Below, piece after piece: positions 35,374 through 44,449 of a DNA stretch of 64,000 nucleotides; positions within the stretch are counted from its first letter, which is position 1; each line of letters begins with the position of its first letter. A program made the translations under genes and the position numbers. Origin of the DNA: Hyphomonadaceae bacterium. GTDB taxonomy: Bacteria > Pseudomonadota > Alphaproteobacteria > Caulobacterales > Aquidulcibacteraceae. The notes below the pieces were generated by a model. It had not been told where the DNA came from. It did no database searches and worked only from the letters and a program-made list of their open reading frames with translations. The stretch is taken from the NCBI GenBank assembly GCA_022841905.1, contig JALHQO010000001.1, positions 477,568-541,567 of the forward strand, read 5' to 3'.

Positions 35374-36447
35374 ATGTCCGCCGACGAATTCGAAATTATT
35401 CGCTCTCTCTTTGCGCCGCTCGCGACGAGCGCGGGAGCGCGCGGATTGACCGATGACGCAGCTATCCTCGATGGCGCGGGCGCTACGGTTGTGACCACAG
35501 ACGCGCTTGTCGAGGGCGTACATTTTCTTGCGGACGATCCGCTCGACACGGTCGCGATGAAGGCGCTGCGGGTGAACGTTTCCGATTTGATCGGAAAAGG
35601 CGCGCGGCCGGAGTCGGCGTTGCTGACTTTGGTCTGGCCGCAGTCACGGCCCGCGTCCGAGATCGCGCTATTTGCCGATGGGTTGAAGCGCGATCTTCAG
35701 TTGTTCGGCATGACGCTATTGGGTGGCGACACGACATCGACGCCTGGCCCGCTGACTGTTTCCATCACCGCATTCGGAACGCCGCTGGGTCCACGCACGC
35801 CATCGCGCGCCGATGCGCAGATTGGCGATGACGTGTGGCTCGTCGGCGGCGAGATCGGGTCGGCTTGGATGGGCTTGCAATTGCGTACCGGGCGCATGGC
35901 GTTGAGCGAGCTGCGCCGCGAACGCGATGAAGAGGCCGCGCTCCGTGATTCACGCGCGATGCGCGACGCCATGCCGGATTATCTCACGCTGAAAGGCGAG
36001 GACTTCGACGCTGAAGCGGCGTGGCTGATGACGACCTATCTGGCGCCGTTCGTGCGCACCGAAGCGGCCGCGATCGTTTCGCGTTATGCCAATGCATCGA
36101 TGGATGTGTCGGACGGATTGGTCGGCGATGCGGCCAAGTTGGCCGCGGCCTCGGGCGTGGCGATCAAGATTGAAGCGAACGCAATTCCGTTTTCGATTCC
36201 GGCCGAGCGCTGGGCGTTCAGCGGCGGTGATTTTCGCAAGCTGATCACCGGCGGCGATGATTACGTCGTGCTGTTTACCGCTCCGGATGCGAAACGCGAA
36301 GCGCTCCTCGGCATGGACCTGGACCATTCGTTGCGCTTGACGCGGATTGGACGCGTGGAAACGGGTGAGGGCGTGGCGGTGCTGGATCGGTCAGGAAAAC
36401 CCTTACCGATCGAGGCCGAAAGCTATTGCCACAAACTCGGCCGTTAG
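35374..36447 (+). CDS. thiL: Thiamine-monophosphate kinase
   Basis: Phosphorylates thiamine monophosphate to thiamine diphosphate. The 357 residues hold the PurM/ThiL fold motifs: 'GLTDDAAILDG', 'VTTDALVEGVHF', 'ALRVNVSDLIGKGARPESALLTLVWP', 'LLGGDTTSTPGPL', 'SMDVSDGLVGDAAKLAAASGVAI' and 'ITGGDDYVVLFT'. It follows nusB by 12 bases. No TPP riboswitch was seen ahead of it. Confidence 0.94.
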   Translation: MSADEFEIIRSLFAPLATSAGARGLTDDAAILDGAGATVVTTDALVEGVHFLADDPLDTVAMKALRVNVSDLIGKGARPESALLTLVWPQSRPASEIALFADGLKRDLQLFGMTLLGGDTTSTPGPLTVSITAFGTPLGPRTPSRADAQIGDDVWLVGGEIGSAWMGLQLRTGRMALSELRRERDEEAALRDSRAMRDAMPDYLTLKGEDFDAEAAWLMTTYLAPFVRTEAAAIVSRYANASMDVSDGLVGDAAKLAAASGVAIKIEANAIPFSIPAERWAFSGGDFRKLITGGDDYVVLFTAPDAKREALLGMDLDHSLRLTRIGRVETGEGVAVLDRSGKPLPIEAESYCHKLGR

Positions 36448-36482
36448 CACCTCATTAACCGACGCCGCGGAACTTGAGCTGC

Positions 36483-36959
36483 ATGAACAGGAAGCACGCC
36501 CTTGCGCGCGCCATGGCGGCTGCGCTGATTGCGTCAACGCTGCTGGCGGGGCTGGCAAACGCGTCTGGCGGCGGCGGTGGCAGTGCGGAGAAGGAAAAAG
36601 GCGGCGCGGCGGGCGAAGAGGGCGAGGCCACCACCGCGCGCTCGATGGATGCGCCTTATCTGGCCGTGCCTGTGGTGCGCGACGGGCAGCTTGCCAATTA
36701 TCTCTTCGTTTCGATCCGCATCGAAGTCGCGCCCGGCGTGGACCTCTGGCAGACGCGCGAAAAGGCGCATTTCCTGCGTGATGCGCTGGTCCGCGCTAGC
36801 CATGCCAACGATCTGGCCGATCCGAGCGACAACAATGCCTTGAACGAAGCGCGCGCGATCGAGGTCTATCGCGCTGCTGCGATCCAGGCGCTCGGCGCCC
36901 AGGCAGTCGGCGCGATTTCCATCGTGGCGACATACTCCAGCCAGGGCGGCGGCGTCTGA
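36483..36959 (+). CDS. Exported protein of unknown function, FliL-like in outline
   Basis: A 158-residue protein with an N-terminal signal or anchor helix (about 8-27) and a glycine/glutamate-rich low-complexity linker (30-50). The folded part is 'YLAVPVVRDGQLANYLFVSIRIEVAPGVDLWQTREKAHFLRDALVRAS' then a helix and 'IQALGAQAVGAISIVATYSSQ'. The strand-helix pattern recalls the periplasmic domain of FliL or a stomatin-like fold, but no firm family match was made. Start ATG 36483 is used rather than TTG 36474. It precedes hppA by 167 bases. Confidence 0.65.
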   Translation: MNRKHALARAMAAALIASTLLAGLANASGGGGGSAEKEKGGAAGEEGEATTARSMDAPYLAVPVVRDGQLANYLFVSIRIEVAPGVDLWQTREKAHFLRDALVRASHANDLADPSDNNALNEARAIEVYRAAAIQALGAQAVGAISIVATYSSQGGGV

Positions 36960-37126
36960 GCAGCTCGCCTGCGATAAAGCTCCCATTGCACTAAAGCCCG
37001 GCTTTTGGCAGACACGCGCCCGACCTCTGGGGGAAGCGTGCGCGCTGGCAAGAATTTGCCGGGCGGCGGCCAACCCATTTCCCCAACCGGCGCCGGGGGT
37101 CTCCCCCACGCCCAGGATCGGAACAT

Positions 37127-39280
37127 ATGAGCCTCGAAATCATGCTTTGGCTCGTGGTTGTCTGCAGCCTCGTTGCAGGCCTCTACGGCTTCCTCGAAAC
37201 CCAAGTCATCATGAAGGCGCCGGCCGGCAATGACCGGATGAAGGAAATCGCCGCCGCCATCCAAGAAGGTGCGCGCGCTTACCTGAACCGCCAGTACCGC
37301 GCCATCGCCTATGTCGGCGTTGGCGTTGTGATCGTGCTCGGCATCGCCTTTTGGCCGACGTGGCAGATCCCCGTTGGTTTCATCATCGGCGCGCTGCTTT
37401 CGGGTGCGGCGGGTTTCATCGGCATGAACGTGTCGGTGCAAGCCAACGTGCGCACGGCGGAAGCCTCGCGTCACTCGCTCGCGGGCGGCCTCAACATGGC
37501 GTTTAAAGCCGGCGCGGTGACGGGCATGCTGGTTGCCGGCGGCGCGCTGTTTGGCGTGGCGTTCTACTATCTCGTGCTGACGCAGTTTCTCGGCCTTGAG
37601 TCGACCAGCCGTACGGTTGTGGATTCGCTCGTTGCGTTGGGCTTCGGCGCATCATTGATCTCGATCTTCGCACGTCTAGGCGGCGGCATCTTCACCAAGG
37701 GTGCGGACGTCGGCGGCGACATGGTGGGTAAAGTCGAAGCCGGCATCCCGGAAGACGATCCGCGCAACCCAGCCACCATCGCCGATAACGTCGGCGACAA
37801 CGTCGGCGATTGCGCCGGTATGGCGGCGGACCTGTTTGAAACCTATGCGGTGACGGCAGTAGCGACCATGGTGTTGGGCTCGATCCTCTTCCGCGAAGCA
37901 GCGGAAGTGGCGTCGATCATGATGCTCCCGCTGGCCATTGGCGGCATCGCCATCCTGGCTTCGATTGCCGGCACGTTCTTCGTGAGGCTTGGTCCGTCCA
38001 ACAACATTATGGGCGCGCTTTATAAGGGCCTCGTCGCGGCTGGCGTTCTCTCCGCCATCGGTCTGGCGATCGCCATTCAAGGCACGGTGGGCTGGGGCGC
38101 CATTGCACCGAGCGTCGGTGCTGGGAGCGATCTGGCCGCGATTAGCGGCCAAGACCTCTTCATCTGCGGCATCATCGGCTTGCTGGTGACCGGCGCGATC
38201 GTGTGGATCACGGAATACTACACCGGCACCGGCTTCCGTCCGGTGAAGAGCGTCGCCGAGGCTTCGAAGTCGGGCCACGGCACGAACGTGATCCAAGGTC
38301 TCGCGGTTTCGATGGAATCGACGGCGCTGCCGGCGCTGACCATCGTCGCTGGCATCATCGCAACCTTTACGCTCGCTGGCTTGTTCGGCATCGCCATTGC
38401 CGTCACGACCATGCTTTCGGTCGCGGGCATTATCGTTGCGCTCGACGCGTTTGGCCCGGTGACGGACAATGCAGGCGGCATCGCTGAAATGGCTGAATTG
38501 CCGAAGGAAGTGCGGGTCACCACCGATGCGCTCGACGCCGTCGGCAACACCACGAAGGCCGTCACCAAGGGCTATGCAATCGGCTCCGCTGGTCTCGGCG
38601 CGTTGGTGCTGTTTGCGGCTTATGTCGAAGACCTGAAATACTACGCCGCGAACGCGAGTGAGTTTCCGTTCTTCGCCAACATCGTCCCGGACTTCTCGCT
38701 CAACAATCCGTACGTAATCGTCGGCCTCTTCATCGGCGGCTTGCTGCCGTACTTGTTTGGCGGTTGGTCAATGACGGCGGTGGGCCGCGCTGCGCAAGCG
38801 GTGGTCGAAGAAGTCCGCCGGCAGTTCCGCGAAATCCCTGGCATCATGGAACGCACCGCCAAGCCGGACTACGGCAAGGCCGTCGACATCCTGACGCAAG
38901 CGGCGATCAAGGAAATGATCGTGCCGTCCTTGCTGCCGGTGCTGGCGCCGATCGCGTTGTTCTTCATCATTTGGGCCATCGCTGGTCCGGCGCAGGGCCT
39001 CTCCGCGCTGGGCGCGCTGCTGGTCGGCGTGATCGTGACGGGCTTGTTCGTCGCCATCTCGATGACCTCGGGCGGCGGCGCTTGGGACAACGCCAAGAAG
39101 CTCATCGAAGAAGGCCATCACGGCGGCAAGGGCTCTGAAGCCCATAAGGCCGCCGTCACTGGCGACACTGTAGGCGATCCCTACAAGGATACGGCGGGCC
39201 CCGCGGTGAACCCAATGATCAAGATCACCAACATCGTCGCACTTTTGTTGCTGGCGGTGCTGGCGCACTGGAACGGCTGA
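37127..39280 (+). CDS. hppA: Membrane-bound proton-translocating pyrophosphatase
   Basis: Pumps protons across the membrane using pyrophosphate hydrolysis. The 717-residue, roughly 16-helix protein has the substrate motifs '[45 protein letters not shown]' and '[13 protein letters not shown]', and a third acidic motif near the C terminus ('[24 protein letters not shown]'). The 'GNTTKA' sequence carries Lys at the position that separates potassium-independent from potassium-dependent enzymes, so this is predicted to be the potassium-independent type. A strong terminator follows. Confidence 0.95.
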   Translation: MSLEIMLWLVVVCSLVAGLYGFLETQVIMKAPAGNDRMKEIAAAIQEGARAYLNRQYRAIAYVGVGVVIVLGIAFWPTWQIPVGFIIGALLSGAAGFIGMNVSVQANVRTAEASRHSLAGGLNMAFKAGAVTGMLVAGGALFGVAFYYLVLTQFLGLESTSRTVVDSLVALGFGASLISIFARLGGGIFTKGADVGGDMVGKVEAGIPEDDPRNPATIADNVGDNVGDCAGMAADLFETYAVTAVATMVLGSILFREAAEVASIMMLPLAIGGIAILASIAGTFFVRLGPSNNIMGALYKGLVAAGVLSAIGLAIAIQGTVGWGAIAPSVGAGSDLAAISGQDLFICGIIGLLVTGAIVWITEYYTGTGFRPVKSVAEASKSGHGTNVIQGLAVSMESTALPALTIVAGIIATFTLAGLFGIAIAVTTMLSVAGIIVALDAFGPVTDNAGGIAEMAELPKEVRVTTDALDAVGNTTKAVTKGYAIGSAGLGALVLFAAYVEDLKYYAANASEFPFFANIVPDFSLNNPYVIVGLFIGGLLPYLFGGWSMTAVGRAAQAVVEEVRRQFREIPGIMERTAKPDYGKAVDILTQAAIKEMIVPSLLPVLAPIALFFIIWAIAGPAQGLSALGALLVGVIVTGLFVAISMTSGGGAWDNAKKLIEEGHHGGKGSEAHKAAVTGDTVGDPYKDTAGPAVNPMIKITNIVALLLLAVLAHWNG

Positions 39281-39300
39281 TCGGCTTACCCCGAAAAGCA

Positions 39301-39336
39301 AAACGCCCCGGCCAAAAGCCGGGGCGTTTCTTTTTG
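39301..39336. terminator. Strong Rho-independent terminator between hppA and bamE
   Basis: Perfect 12-base stem AAACGCCCCGGC / GCCGGGGCGTTT (39301-39312 and 39318-39329) with a CAAAA loop, followed by CTTTTT. On the minus strand the stem is followed by TGCTTTTC, so it probably also stops transcripts from the convergent bamE gene. Confidence 0.9.
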
Positions 39337-39353
39337 TGATCTAGCGTTCGCGC

Positions 39354-39830
39354 TTAGCGCTCGCGGCGCGGGCCTTGTTCGTCTTCGGTGTTGCGCGTTG
39401 GCGTTGCGCCGACGTTGCCGAGCAGCTGCTCGATAATGCCGAGTTCGCGGCCGCGCGTGGGCGTTTCCTCGCTGTTGTAATTGATGACGCGACCGCGCTC
39501 CATGCCGAACTTTTCCACGGCGGCGACGGTGTCGCCATCGAAGCGGACAATCATCACGCTGCGCTCGGTAGTCTGCGGCGTGTAAAACGCGATGCGTTGT
39601 TGCACCGAGCTGATGTAGTACCACGCGGTCTGGTCGAAGACGGCGGTGGTGGAGGGCGAGCCAAAGCGTGCTTGCACCGTAGTGCGCGTATCGACGCCCA
39701 CTTGCGGGTCCGCCAGCACCACATCGTTGCGCTCTGGCCGGAAGCCGCTGTAAGTCGTCACCGGCGCGCAGGCCGCCGCCACGCTGAGAGCCAAAGCCGC
39801 CGCAGAAAGACGCAAGAAACCGCGATCCAT
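39354..39830 (-). CDS. bamE: Outer membrane protein assembly factor BamE (SmpA/OmlA family)
   Basis: Lipoprotein of the beta-barrel assembly machine. The 158 residues begin with a lipoprotein signal (lipobox 'VAAACAPV', Cys21) followed by the BamE domain: 'GVDTRTTVQARFGSPSTTAVFDQTAWYYISSVQQRIAFYTPQTTERSVMIVRFDGDTVAAVEKF'. The tail carries an arginine-rich stretch. GAGGTG precedes the ATG. It stands divergent from the bc1 chaperone gene, an order also seen in relatives. Confidence 0.92.
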   Translation of the reverse strand: MDRGFLRLSAAALALSVAAACAPVTTYSGFRPERNDVVLADPQVGVDTRTTVQARFGSPSTTAVFDQTAWYYISSVQQRIAFYTPQTTERSVMIVRFDGDTVAAVEKFGMERGRVINYNSEETPTRGRELGIIEQLLGNVGATPTRNTEDEQGPRRER

Positions 39831-39921
39831 GTTTCACCTCGTGGGCGTTTCGGCCCCATGAATTGAGGCAACGGGTAAGGCGGACCGCGCGGGCGGGCAA
39901 GAGGGGAGCACAGGATAGGGC

Positions 39922-40434
39922 ATGGGGATTTGGCCATTCGCCCGCTCGCACGCGAGCCAGGACGCTGAAACGCTGCTCGAGCAAGTGCAGGCGGCGAGCC
40001 GCCAGCCGGCGCTCTATGGGCCTGGGCGGGTCCCGGACACGCTGGAAGGGCGATTCGAGGCGATAACGCTGTTCTCGGCCCTCGCCCTCATCCGGCTCCG
40101 CGCCGAGCCTTCGGCGGCCTCGTTGGCGCAACATTTCACCGATAAGCTTTTCCGCCGCTTCGATGCGGGGCTCCGAGAGTCCGGGGTGGGCGACCTGACC
40201 GTTCCGAAGAAGATGCGCGCCCTGGCCGGTAGCTTTTACGGACGGTTGGAAGCCTATGCTGCCGCGGTAGCCGTCGCAGACGCTCCAGCCCTTGCGGACG
40301 CGATCGCGCGCAATCTGGGGGCCGATGGCGCCTTTGCCGGCGAACTGGCGTCACAGGTGCTAGCGAGGGCACAAGCACAGGCCAGTCAGCCCGTAACGGC
40401 GCTCCTGGGCGCCTGGACTGCACGCACGCCGTGA
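39922..40434 (+). CDS. Ubiquinol-cytochrome c chaperone family protein (CBP3-like)
   Basis: A 170-residue protein with the CBP3 / UPF0174 domain: 'RVPDTLEGRFEAITLFSALALIRLR', 'LAQHFTDKLFRRFDAGLRESGVGDLTVPKKMRALAGSFYGRLEAYAAAV'. In mitochondria the homologue assists cytochrome bc1 assembly, and the bacterial role is assumed to be similar. It lies between bamE and plsX, where alphaproteobacteria usually carry it. Confidence 0.9.
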   Translation: MGIWPFARSHASQDAETLLEQVQAASRQPALYGPGRVPDTLEGRFEAITLFSALALIRLRAEPSAASLAQHFTDKLFRRFDAGLRESGVGDLTVPKKMRALAGSFYGRLEAYAAAVAVADAPALADAIARNLGADGAFAGELASQVLARAQAQASQPVTALLGAWTARTP

Positions 40435-40510
40435 CGCCCTCGTTTGGCTTTCCGTTACGTGGCGATTATGGTCCGACCCGCTGCCGAGCCGCAGCCTTTC
40501 AGGACGCTGC

Positions 40511-41566
40511 ATGACCGACGGGCTCGTACTCTCGATCGACGGGATGGGCGGCGATAACGCCCCTGACATCGTTGTGGAAGGCGTGAACATCGTCGCACAG
40601 CGCAGCCCCGGCGTGCGCTTCCTGCTCCACGGCGACGCCGTCAGGCTGAATGCGCTGCTGGAGCGCTATCCAGCGGCCAAGGCCGCCAGCGTCGTCGAGC
40701 ATGCGGATAAAGCCATAGGCATGGAGATCAAGGCGGCGCAGGCGATGCGTCAGGGCAAAGGCTCAAGCCTCTGGAATGCGGTTGAGGCCGTGAAGGAGGG
40801 CCGCGCCAACGCCATCGTCTCTGCCGGCAACACGGGCGCGTTCATGGCGATCTCGATGTTTCGCCTGCGCACAATGGAGGGTGTGCACCGCCCGGCGCTG
40901 ACCACACGCTGGCCGAACGCCAAGGGCGGCTACACGGTGTTGTTGGACGTCGGCGCCAATGTCGAAGCCAATGCCGAGCAGCTCGTTGAATTCGCCATCA
41001 TGGGCGAAGCGTTTGCGCGCGCTGTGAACGGCACCGCGCGGCCGAGCGTGGCGCTCTTGAATGTCGGCGCCGAAGAGCAAAAGGGGCACGAAGAAATCCG
41101 CGCGGCGGCGCAGCTCATCCGCGACACCGATGTGGATCTGAATTTCAGCGGCTTCGTTGAGGGCGACGACATCGCCAAAGGGACGGTTGACGTGGTCGTC
41201 ACTGACGGCTTCACCGGCAACATTGCTCTGAAGACCGGCGAAGGAACCGCGCGTCTTGTCGGGCAGTTTCTTCGGGAAGCGCTGACCGGCGGCCTGATGG
41301 CCAAGCTCGGCGCTTTGATCGCCTATCCGGCGCTCAAGAAGCTGAGCAAACGCATGGATCCCGGCACCTTCAACGGCGCGCTGTTCCTCGGTCTCAACGG
41401 GCTGGTGGTGAAGAGCCATGGCAGCGCCAATGGCGCCGGGTTCGCCGCTGCAATCGGTGTCGCCGAGAAGATGGCGCGCAGCTCTTATCGTGAAGAGATC
41501 GCGCACAATCTGGTCCGCCTCGCCAGCGCTCATGCCGAGACCGCGAAGGTCGGAGACGCCGGCTGA
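40511..41566 (+). CDS. plsX: Phosphate acyltransferase PlsX
   Basis: Converts acyl-ACP to acyl phosphate for phospholipid synthesis. The 351 residues show '[18 protein letters not shown]', '[46 protein letters not shown]', '[20 protein letters not shown]' and '[21 protein letters not shown]'. The stop overlaps the fabH ATG (TGATG). The 77 bases upstream leave no room for the DUF177 protein often found here. Confidence 0.96.
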   Translation: MTDGLVLSIDGMGGDNAPDIVVEGVNIVAQRSPGVRFLLHGDAVRLNALLERYPAAKAASVVEHADKAIGMEIKAAQAMRQGKGSSLWNAVEAVKEGRANAIVSAGNTGAFMAISMFRLRTMEGVHRPALTTRWPNAKGGYTVLLDVGANVEANAEQLVEFAIMGEAFARAVNGTARPSVALLNVGAEEQKGHEEIRAAAQLIRDTDVDLNFSGFVEGDDIAKGTVDVVVTDGFTGNIALKTGEGTARLVGQFLREALTGGLMAKLGALIAYPALKKLSKRMDPGTFNGALFLGLNGLVVKSHGSANGAGFAAAIGVAEKMARSSYREEIAHNLVRLASAHAETAKVGDAG

Positions 41567-42531
41567 TGGCGTTACGCTCCGTGCTGCTGGGGGTGGGCTC
41601 GTTCCTGCCCGAACGCATTCTCACCAATGAAGAATTGGCGCAAAGCGTCGATACCAATAACGAATGGATCATTGAGCGTACCGGCATCCGCCAGCGCCAC
41701 ATTGCGGGCAAGAACGAAAAGACCTCGGACCTCGCCTGCGCTGCTTCGCTCAAGGCGCTTGAGGCGTCAGGGCGGACGGCGGACGACATCGACTTGGTGA
41801 TCGTCGCCACGACAACGCCAGACCTGACATTCCCCGCGACCGCCGCGCGCGTGCAGGCGGCGCTGGGGATCAACAAGGGTGCGGCCTTCGATCTGCAAGC
41901 AGTGTGTTCGGGCTTCATCTTTGCGTTGGCTACGGCGGACAACGCTCTGGTGCGCGGGCAAGCCAAGTGCGCGCTCGTTATCGGCGCCGAGACGTTTTCG
42001 CGGATCGTCGATTGGACCGATCGTGGGACGTGCGTTCTGTTCGGTGACGGCGCGGGCGCGGTGGTTTTGGAAGCGCAGGAGCGCGATGATGATCGCGGTG
42101 TGATCTCTACGTTCTTGCGCACAGACGGACGGATGCACGATCTGCTCTATGTCGATGGCGGCCCATCCGAGACGGGAACGATCGGCAAAGTGCGGATGGT
42201 CGGCAACGCCGTGTTCCGCAACGCGGTGGAGCACATCTCCGGGGCGATGCTGGAGGCGTGCGCGCGCGCCGGCGTGTCGCTCGACCAGGTCGATTGGTTC
42301 GTGCCGCATCAGGCCAATCAGCGCATCCTCGACGGGGTGGCGCGTAAGCTCGACATTGCTGTGGATAAGGTCGTCTCGACGGTGGCGCTGCACGGCAACA
42401 CGTCTGCTGCCTCGGTGCCTCTGGCGCTCGATGTGGCGGTGCGCGATGGGCGCATAAAACCTGGGCAATTGGTGCTCATGGAAGCTTTGGGCGGCGGCCT
42501 GACCTGGGGCGCGGCGCTCGTTAGACTGTAA
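41566..42531 (+). CDS. fabH: 3-oxoacyl-[acyl-carrier-protein] synthase III
   Basis: Starts fatty-acid synthesis by condensing acetyl-CoA with malonyl-ACP. The 321-residue thiolase-fold enzyme has the catalytic Cys in '[16 protein letters not shown]', His in '[14 protein letters not shown]' and Asn in '[16 protein letters not shown]'. Its start overlaps the plsX stop, so the pair is translationally coupled. Confidence 0.96.
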   Translation: MALRSVLLGVGSFLPERILTNEELAQSVDTNNEWIIERTGIRQRHIAGKNEKTSDLACAASLKALEASGRTADDIDLVIVATTTPDLTFPATAARVQAALGINKGAAFDLQAVCSGFIFALATADNALVRGQAKCALVIGAETFSRIVDWTDRGTCVLFGDGAGAVVLEAQERDDDRGVISTFLRTDGRMHDLLYVDGGPSETGTIGKVRMVGNAVFRNAVEHISGAMLEACARAGVSLDQVDWFVPHQANQRILDGVARKLDIAVDKVVSTVALHGNTSAASVPLALDVAVRDGRIKPGQLVLMEALGGGLTWGAALVRL

Positions 42532-42546
42532 CGTCCGCGCAATTAA

Positions 42547-42575
42547 TTGACCTAACCCACAGAGCCGACTAGCTT
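42547..42575 (+). promoter_or_regulatory. Candidate sigma-70 promoter of ihfA
   Basis: TTGACC (42547-42552), 17-base spacer, TAGCTT (42570-42575), about 38 bases before the ihfA start. It is a separate promoter between fabH and ihfA. Confidence 0.55.
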
Positions 42576-42612
42576 TTCCCCTGCGCGAGGACGCGTTGCG
42601 GAGGGGGCTCCG

Positions 42613-42927
42613 GTGACTGCGAAGACTGTGACAAGAGCTGATCTGGTCGAAGCGCTGGCGCGACGCGCCAACATGCAGCGCGCTGACGCCAATCGTTTGC
42701 TCACGCGTATGCTCGAATTGATGCAGGATGCGCTGGTCGAAGGCGATACGGTGAAGCTATCGCGGTTCGGCAATTTCAACGTCCGCATCAAGCGCCAGCG
42801 TATTGGTCGCAATCCGAAGACGGGCGAAGAAGTGCCGATCACGCCGCGTCGCGTAGTGACGTTTAGACCCTCGCAAATGCTGCGCGAGTTCGTGGAAAAA
42901 GGCGGGCGCGGGCGCGCCAAGAATTAA
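42613..42927 (+). CDS. ihfA: Integration host factor alpha subunit
   Basis: DNA-bending nucleoid protein. The 104-residue product has 'TVTRADLVEALARRANMQRADANRLLTRMLELMQDALVEGDTVKLSRFGNFNVRIKRQRIGRNPKTGEEVPITPRRVVTFRPSQML', the full HU/IHF fold with the Pro-containing beta arm. The start is GTG 42613, behind GGAGGG. The family separates alpha from beta by details of the arm; synteny with fabH favours alpha. Confidence 0.95.
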   Translation: MTAKTVTRADLVEALARRANMQRADANRLLTRMLELMQDALVEGDTVKLSRFGNFNVRIKRQRIGRNPKTGEEVPITPRRVVTFRPSQMLREFVEKGGRGRAKN

Positions 42928-42956
42928 GCCCGCATCGCAGAACAGGAACTAAGCAG

Positions 42957-43385
42957 ATGAAGCGATTGATTGCTGCGATGAGCGTGCTTGGGCTGGCGGC
43001 GTGCGCGACGGGGCCAGAAGCGCCGGCCGACTTTGATCCGACCGCCTGCTATGAGCGCTCGTTCAACCTCTATTTTGAGCCGCAAGAGGCCGATCTCAAC
43101 CCCGCCGCACGCGAAGCAATCAGCACGGTTCAAAACGAACTGCGCGGCTGCCGCATCGATGGCGTGCGCGTTCTCGGACTCGCGGAAGCGGCTGGCGCCA
43201 CGGCTGAGAATTTCGAACTCTCTCGTCAGCGGGCGCTTCGGATCGAGGATTTCATGGAACTCGATCCAGCTTGGCGCGACAAGATCGAGACGCTGGCCGC
43301 CGGTGAAGCAGGCGCGGTCACCGAGGAAGGCCCGAGGCCCATGCGTCGGGTGGCGCGGATCACGGTGCGCGCGAGCGCTCCGTAA
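42957..43385 (+). CDS. OmpA-like lipoprotein
   Basis: A 142-residue lipoprotein: signal 'MKRLIAAMSVLGLAACATG' with lipobox Cys16, then a compact OmpA-type domain ('SFNLYFEPQEADLNPAAREAISTVQNELRGCRIDGVRVLGLAEAAG', 'NFELSRQRALRIEDFM'). The Asp and Arg that bind diaminopimelate are only partly recognisable, so peptidoglycan binding is uncertain. It follows ihfA by 29 bases. Confidence 0.75.
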   Translation: MKRLIAAMSVLGLAACATGPEAPADFDPTACYERSFNLYFEPQEADLNPAAREAISTVQNELRGCRIDGVRVLGLAEAAGATAENFELSRQRALRIEDFMELDPAWRDKIETLAAGEAGAVTEEGPRPMRRVARITVRASAP

Positions 43386-43390
43386 GCAGG

Positions 43391-44449
43391 CTAAGCCGCA
43401 CTCGCAAACGCGCGTTGGCGGAAGCTTCGTAACTCCCACAAATCGTTGCGGGTGAGGCCGAGAGCGGCTGTGAGCGCAGCCACGGCGGCGGCGCCGAGCT
43501 CGTGTTCGCTGGCGGCGAGGCGTTGCAGCTTTTCTCGATCTGCGTCGGTGATGGCGACTGAGCCGCCCTCTTGAGCGGCGAGGATCAGCTCTTCGGCGCG
43601 TAACACCATTTCGATGTTGAGCTCGGCGTGCTGCATCAGCGCGCTGGCGCGTTGGGCCGGGAGCTTGGCGGCGAGGGCCGTCAGCGCATGGCCGGCGTCC
43701 GTGTCGGCGAAATGGCCAGCGCGGATGTCGGCCAGCAACTGGATGTGCCGCGCTTGATCGGTCTTCAGCCACTGGCGCGCGGCGCGATCGTTGCGCGCGA
43801 AAGTGAGAAACAACGTCGCCGGGATAAGCAGCAGTGTTGCCGCCATCGCCAAGAGCGGCTGGCCGCCAAGGTGATTGAAAGCGGAATGGACGACGATCGC
43901 GACGCCAAGACCTGGCAGGAAGAGCAGCGGGTTGAAGCGGTAGGTCGCGGCTGAGGCCTCTGATTGGCGCTCGGTCATTTCGTGCGAGATGATGGCGAAG
44001 AGCGCCGTGGCGCCGCCATGCATGACGGCTGTGCCGAAGCCGCGCACCAGCCAAGCGCTGACGTTCGTGTCGGGCAGCGTGAAAAGGTACCAGAGGTTCT
44101 CGATCACGGAGAAGCCGGCGCCAATGGCAAAGCCAGCGATGGCGGCGTCGAGTTTGAAGCCGATGCGGTTGTGAAAGAAGAGCCAGAGCAGTGGGGCGGC
44201 TTTCAGCGTTTCTTCCACCACTGGCGCGACGTAGCGGCTGTAATTGCCCAGGCCGATGGGAAAGCCGTCCATGACGCGCCAGTTGGCGATGAAGCTGAAG
44301 GCGGCGATGGCGCCGCCAGCCCCCAGCAGCGCCAGAATCGTGCGCATGCGGATGACGTTGAAGACGTCGAGGCGATCGAACAACATCAGTAGCAGAACGA
44401 CGGGCGACAGCGCCATCAGCGCCTTCACCAGCAGCGTGCCGTCCATCAC
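43391..44449 (-). CDS. PrsW family intramembrane metalloprotease
   Basis: A 352-residue membrane protein with about eight hydrophobic segments in residues 1-215. The PrsW/CAAX-protease-like motifs are present: the paired glutamates in 'YSRYVAPVVEETLKAAPLLWL', 'GAGFSVIEN', the His in 'VMHGGATALFAIISHEM' and 'VVHSAFNHLGG'. A soluble C-terminal part of some 130 residues ('WLKTDQARHIQLLADIRAGHFAD' onward) is helical and not part of the protease core. PrsW of Bacillus subtilis cuts an anti-sigma factor. The start overlaps the stop of the upstream exported protease-like gene (ATGA), so the two are tightly coupled. Confidence 0.88.
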   Translation of the reverse strand: MMDGTLLVKALMALSPVVLLLMLFDRLDVFNVIRMRTILALLGAGGAIAAFSFIANWRVMDGFPIGLGNYSRYVAPVVEETLKAAPLLWLFFHNRIGFKLDAAIAGFAIGAGFSVIENLWYLFTLPDTNVSAWLVRGFGTAVMHGGATALFAIISHEMTERQSEASAATYRFNPLLFLPGLGVAIVVHSAFNHLGGQPLLAMAATLLLIPATLFLTFARNDRAARQWLKTDQARHIQLLADIRAGHFADTDAGHALTALAAKLPAQRASALMQHAELNIEMVLRAEELILAAQEGGSVAITDADREKLQRLAASEHELGAAAVAALTAALGLTRNDLWELRSFRQRAFASAA

